This document shows, one piece after another, positions 14,670-17,588 of a stretch of DNA of 17,588 nucleotides. The number at the start of each line of letters is the position of its first letter. The first letter of the stretch is position 1. This DNA comes from Spirochaetia bacterium UBA5550 (GTDB taxonomy: Bacteria; Spirochaetota; UBA4802; UBA5550). Location of the stretch: contig DINC01000060.1 in assembly GCA_002425885.1 (NCBI GenBank), positions 2,040 through 19,627 on the forward strand, given 5' to 3'. Position numbers and translations under genes: made by a program. Under the pieces are notes generated by a model. The model was not told the DNA's origin and made no database searches. It saw only the letters and a program-made list of their open reading frames with translations.

Positions 14670-15443
14670 TTATTTTCCGCCTGTCATCATCTTCTGAACC
14701 ATTTCGAGAACACCCCTGATCTGAGGGCTTGTGAGGAGTTCGGAAAGCATATCCTGCCAGTTCTCGTTGTCCAGCCTGTATCTCATCTGTGAAGCTATAG
14801 GGTACCTGAGGCAGTATTTGATGTTTGAGAAAGCATGCAGCGGCTGATCCCACCAGTAGCATATTTTTTTCTTCGCAGAGTTAATAAGCTCTTCTTCGGT
14901 AACAATTTCATCAATCAGGCCCATACCTTTCATCTGTTCAAAACTGTGCCTTTCGCCGTTATACATGATGTCACGAACCATGCGCTCACTGTTGCAGCCT
15001 GAGCGGACAAGCTCCATCTCTGCGATTGTAAGGGACATTCCGATTTTGGTTTCAGTCATACCCATCTTTGCTTTAGGGTTATCTGTGGCGATCCTGTAGT
15101 CGCATCCCATGGAAACGATAAAGCCCCCTGCTGTGCAGTGACCGTTGATTGCTGCAATTACCGGTTTCGGGCATGTAAAAATTTCGTAAAGCATCTCCTC
15201 TTCAACGTTGAAGAATTCCAGAACATCTTCCTTGTTTTTAAAACCGAGGAATGTGGGGAGGTCAAAACCTGAGCAGAAAAATTTTCCCTCACCTGTAAAA
15301 ATCATACCCTTCAGTGAAGCATCCTCTTTAACTTTTTTTACTGCTTCCCTGATCTGAACAAGAGTTTCGAACTTCATGGAATAAGTAGGTGCATTGGCAA
15401 ACTGCGCAATAAGAATGTTGTCTTCAATAGTCTGTTTGATCAT
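14670..15443 (-). CDS. Crotonase-superfamily protein (enoyl-CoA hydratase/isomerase family)
   Basis: This 257-aa protein has the crotonase fold and acts on acyl-CoA thioesters. The oxyanion-hole elements are visible: FFCSGFDL (55-62) and INGHCTAGGF (99-108). In mitochondrial enoyl-CoA hydratase two glutamates act, one after the GGG loop and one in a QPE motif. Here the first position is Ile109 (AGGFIVSMGCD), while the second is kept as Glu131 (MTETKIG). One glutamate argues against a classical hydratase and leaves an enoyl-CoA isomerase or another crotonase reaction possible. The end (residues 195-257) is more divergent. ATG 15443 has AGGAG 8 nt upstream. The gene stands alone, with a 356-bp gap before it and its own terminator, so it is probably regulated independently. 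Confidence 0.88.
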   Translation of the reverse strand: MIKQTIEDNILIAQFANAPTYSMKFETLVQIREAVKKVKEDASLKGMIFTGEGKFFCSGFDLPTFLGFKNKEDVLEFFNVEEEMLYEIFTCPKPVIAAINGHCTAGGFIVSMGCDYRIATDNPKAKMGMTETKIGMSLTIAEMELVRSGCNSERMVRDIMYNGERHSFEQMKGMGLIDEIVTEEELINSAKKKICYWWDQPLHAFSNIKYCLRYPIASQMRYRLDNENWQDMLSELLTSPQIRGVLEMVQKMMTGGK

Positions 15444-15508
15444 AAAAATAACTCCTTTTTGAACTGGCGGTATTATTTGGTGCCATTAAAAAATGGTCTT
15501 CCTTCAGG

Positions 15509-15535
15509 TGATATATTACATGAGATAATATATCA
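15509..15535. promoter_or_regulatory. Perfect AT-rich palindrome, candidate operator upstream of crotonase
   Basis: TGATATATTA (15509-15518) and TAATATATCA (15526-15535) are exact inverted repeats with a 7-bp spacer. Symmetry and size fit a dimeric repressor site. It lies 66 bp before the crotonase start. Alternatively it is a hairpin in the mRNA leader. Confidence 0.5.
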
Positions 15536-15558
15536 GTTTATGTTTTTTTCTGTGACTC

Positions 15559-15590
15559 TCCGCATAACACTGACAGAGTGCTGATGCGGA
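15559..15590. repeat. Two-part stem-loop in the crotonase upstream region
   Basis: TCCGCAT (15559-15565) pairs exactly with ATGCGGA (15584-15590). Inside, CACT (15568-15571) pairs with AGTG (15577-15580) around a 5-nt loop. This gives an 11-bp stem with one small internal loop. No T-tract follows on either strand, so it is not an ordinary terminator. Confidence 0.5.
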
Positions 15591-15799
15591 AATTAAAAGT
15601 TACAGTATCTTCACTATTGAGAGAAAGCAGAAATATTATACAAGAAAAAAATGGATAAGGGGGGTAATAATTCGCAAAGTTCATTATGCTGAGGCATTTT
15701 CCGCAGTAAAAGTGAACTGACGTGTCATGTCTCTTCTGCACATAATTCCGGGATGTATAGTAATTATATCCGCTGACCGTCAGCCGGTGTGTTTCAGTT

Positions 15800-17557
15800 C
15801 TATTTAAGAACCTCTTCAACAGCCTGCTTCATCTCTTCAAAAGTATAAGGCTTGGGAAGTATGCCGTCAAAACCGATGTCACTGAAATCTTTCCCTGCGA
15901 TGTCGTGGGAATAACCTGTGGAAAGAATAACTTTTGCAGAAGGATCAAATTTTTTCAAAAGCTTAACAGCATCTTTTCCCCCCATTCCCCCTGCAATGGT
16001 GAGATCCATGATTACAAGACGGTACGGTTCGCTGCTGTTCATTGCTTTTTGATACTCTTCGAGGGCGTCTTCACCGCATGTAACACATTCCGCATTAAAG
16101 CCCAGCTCTGTAAGGATCTTCATCCCCACACCGAGGATCATATTGTCATCATCCATAATGAGGGCTCTCCCGCGGTGTTTTGTTTTTAATGGAGTCTCAT
16201 TATTGTGCTCTATGAATTCCTTTTCTGAGGCCGGGAGGTAGATGGTAAAAGTTGATCCGTTCCCCTGTTTTGAACTGACTTCAATAAGCCCGCCGTGATT
16301 TTTTATAATAGAAAAAGCAGTTGCAAGTCCAAGACCGGTCCCTGTCTTTTTCGTTGTATAATAGGGATCGAATATATTCTTAAGATTTTTCTCAGGTATA
16401 CCGGGCCCTGTATCCCTGAATTCAATTTTAATATATCTCCCCGGTTTTAGCATGGAGAAGGGATCCGCAATTGAGGTGTTTCTGCATACAACAGTTAGCG
16501 TTCCGGCGTCATCCATTGCCTGCTTGGCGTTTATGGCAATATTCTGAATTACCTGCGAAATCTGAGATTCGTCAGCATTCACATGAAGTAGTGATTTATC
16601 AAAATGGAAGAGAGTGTCAATGCCTGAGCCCGTCATAATAAACTTTACATTTTCAGTAATAATTTTTTCGAGGGAGACCACGCCGCGCATAAGTGCTCCC
16701 CCTTTTGAAAAATCAAGGAGCTGCCTGCTGAGTCCCCTCCCTCTTTTGGCGGCTTTTTCAATACTTCTCAAAAGCTCGGTGTTGCCGCCGTTCTCAGAGG
16801 CATTGTACAATGCAAGAGAAGTGTTGCCCAGTATCCCGGTGAGAAGATTATTGAAATCGTGCGCAATACCACCTGCGAGGAGCTCCATGAATTCATTTTT
16901 TCTGAGTCTTTCAAGAGCCTGACTTTCGTCAATAAAGATCCGGATTACAGCAATTACTGCAATTATTGTAAAAGCAGTAAGGCCGACATTTATATAAGAT
17001 ATCACTCTGAAAGCGTGCATTCCGGCATCCAGTTCTACAAGGTTCATGATAAGGTCAGCCACACCGGAAAGAATACCTATTATAATGCCGGTCATCATCG
17101 TTTTCAGAAAACGCCTGTTGGCGGAAATTTTCATTTCGTAGAAGAGAAGAGTCAGGCTGTAGAAAGAGATAAACATCAGCAGTACATCTCTTATTCTGAA
17201 AAGAATTCCCGGGGCGGCCCTCCCTGTATTCCATGCGTATGGCCCTGTTTTTACCGGTTCATTGAAGGAGAGAAACATCTCCGGTGATATGAATGCGGCA
17301 GCAGAAAAAAATACCGCTATAATAAATCCGATGATGTATATATACCTGTTGATTCTTCTGAGAAAATAATTCAGTTCAAGAAGACTATGGAAGAGATAGG
17401 GGAGAGCAAAGAGGTAGAACGATATAGCCAAGGCTTCAATCCTGTGAAACTCCATACCCGGCCTGTTCAGGCCTTTTATGCTGAAGGTCAGGATAATGAG
17501 TTCAGTTGTCGTTACGATTATACCAAGAAATCCGATCAGCGCAATTCCCCGGTTCAT
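15800..17557 (-). CDS. Hybrid sensor histidine kinase with multi-spanning membrane N-terminus and C-terminal receiver
   Basis: This 585-aa protein combines sensor, kinase and receiver. Six clear hydrophobic segments occupy about 7-27, 42-62, 72-91, 118-140, 152-174 and 187-208, an integral-membrane sensor with little extracytoplasmic sequence. A short linker leads to the HisKA domain with His233 in AGGIAHDFNNLLTG, then the ATPase domain (NIAINAKQAMDDAG 339-352, FRDTGPGIPE, TGTGLGLATAFSII). The receiver (about 463-585) has acidic DDD at 469-471, phospho-acceptor Asp518 (LVIMDLTIAGGMGG) and the Lys in ILPKPY. There is no DNA-binding output, so a partner must be encoded elsewhere. ATG 17557 has AGGGA 6 nt upstream. 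Signal and target are unknown. It is not tightly linked to the crotonase gene. Confidence 0.92.
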   Translation of the reverse strand: MNRGIALIGFLGIIVTTTELIILTFSIKGLNRPGMEFHRIEALAISFYLFALPYLFHSLLELNYFLRRINRYIYIIGFIIAVFFSAAAFISPEMFLSFNEPVKTGPYAWNTGRAAPGILFRIRDVLLMFISFYSLTLLFYEMKISANRRFLKTMMTGIIIGILSGVADLIMNLVELDAGMHAFRVISYINVGLTAFTIIAVIAVIRIFIDESQALERLRKNEFMELLAGGIAHDFNNLLTGILGNTSLALYNASENGGNTELLRSIEKAAKRGRGLSRQLLDFSKGGALMRGVVSLEKIITENVKFIMTGSGIDTLFHFDKSLLHVNADESQISQVIQNIAINAKQAMDDAGTLTVVCRNTSIADPFSMLKPGRYIKIEFRDTGPGIPEKNLKNIFDPYYTTKKTGTGLGLATAFSIIKNHGGLIEVSSKQGNGSTFTIYLPASEKEFIEHNNETPLKTKHRGRALIMDDDNMILGVGMKILTELGFNAECVTCGEDALEEYQKAMNSSEPYRLVIMDLTIAGGMGGKDAVKLLKKFDPSAKVILSTGYSHDIAGKDFSDIGFDGILPKPYTFEEMKQAVEEVLK

Positions 17558-17588
17558 TTTTTTCCCTGGGGCTGTCCAAAAAGAAAAT

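Larger units (their letters stand above)
15444..15799. other. 356-bp non-coding gap with several inverted repeats
   Basis: No convincing gene lies between the hybrid kinase stop and the crotonase start. On the minus strand the gap holds, in order, a TATAAT at 15640-15635 without a matching -35, a stem-loop at 15590-15559, an AT-rich palindrome at 15535-15509, a small hairpin at 15496-15483 (CCATT/AATGG around a 4-base loop) and the crotonase ribosome binding site. A short imperfect hairpin near 15769-15786 follows the kinase stop but has no U-tract. Confidence 0.7.

Noticed and set aside
15480..15485. TGGCAC on the minus strand upstream of crotonase, a perfect sigma-54 -24 box
   Set aside because: No GC occurs at the required -12 position 10 nt further on.
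15584..15705. Complementary 8-mers TGCGGAAA (15585-15592) and TTTCCGCA (15698-15705)
   Set aside because: They are 105 nt apart, and the first arm is already used in a closer and longer stem, so this is probably chance.
15538..15819. A 93-codon minus-strand open frame in the gap between the hybrid kinase and crotonase genes
   Set aside because: It starts with TTG inside the kinase 3' end, has no convincing ribosome binding site, its product resembles nothing I know, and it runs through two inverted repeats.
16859..17287. A 142-codon plus-strand open frame antisense to the hybrid kinase membrane region
   Set aside because: It mirrors the well-supported kinase coding sequence and has no recognisable motif.

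Overview
The window is 17.6 kb of ordinary, densely packed bacterial chromosome with moderate GC. It holds 15 complete genes plus the 3' end of rpoN. I see no tRNA, rRNA, CRISPR array, insertion sequence or phage gene. Two conserved gene blocks face each other and meet at a 6-bp convergent junction at 8606-8611. The host has a sigma-54 system, HPr with HPr kinase, NtrY/NtrX-type signalling, TPR proteins and a VKOR-DsbA fusion. This suits a Gram-negative-type lineage such as Spirochaetota or a deltaproteobacterial-type group. That assignment is inference from gene content, and no phylogenetic marker here settles it.

Plus-strand block (1-8605): rpoN (3' end), hpf, then a 178-bp gap with a strong hairpin and weak promoter candidates. 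Next come hprK, ptsH (HPr), an NtrY-like membrane histidine kinase, an NtrX-like sigma-54 activator, a divergent Fe-S uracil-DNA-glycosylase-like protein, and priA. Four of the junctions from hprK to priA overlap by 1 to 23 nt, so this looks like one operon. It places sigma-54, a sigma-54 activator, a ribosome hibernation factor and a phosphorylatable HPr side by side. This resembles the rpoN-hpf-ptsN-hprK clusters of Proteobacteria, but ptsN and rapZ are missing and a two-component system follows.

Minus-strand block (read from 17557 down to 8612): a hybrid histidine kinase, a 356-bp non-coding gap with inverted repeats, a crotonase-family enzyme with its own terminator, then a compact run of ribH, nusB, a large membrane-anchored TPR protein, a dGTPase-like HD hydrolase, a DUF1285-like protein and a VKOR-DsbA disulfide-forming fusion. 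Spacing in that run is -4 to +24 nt.

I found no clearly new multi-gene system. The points most worth checking are: an HPF whose C-terminal dimerisation domain appears to be present twice; a UDG-fold protein that keeps its four Fe-S cysteines but has lost the usual catalytic motif; the HPr/HprK pair embedded in a sigma-54/NtrYX operon; and a structured, palindrome-containing region upstream of the crotonase gene.
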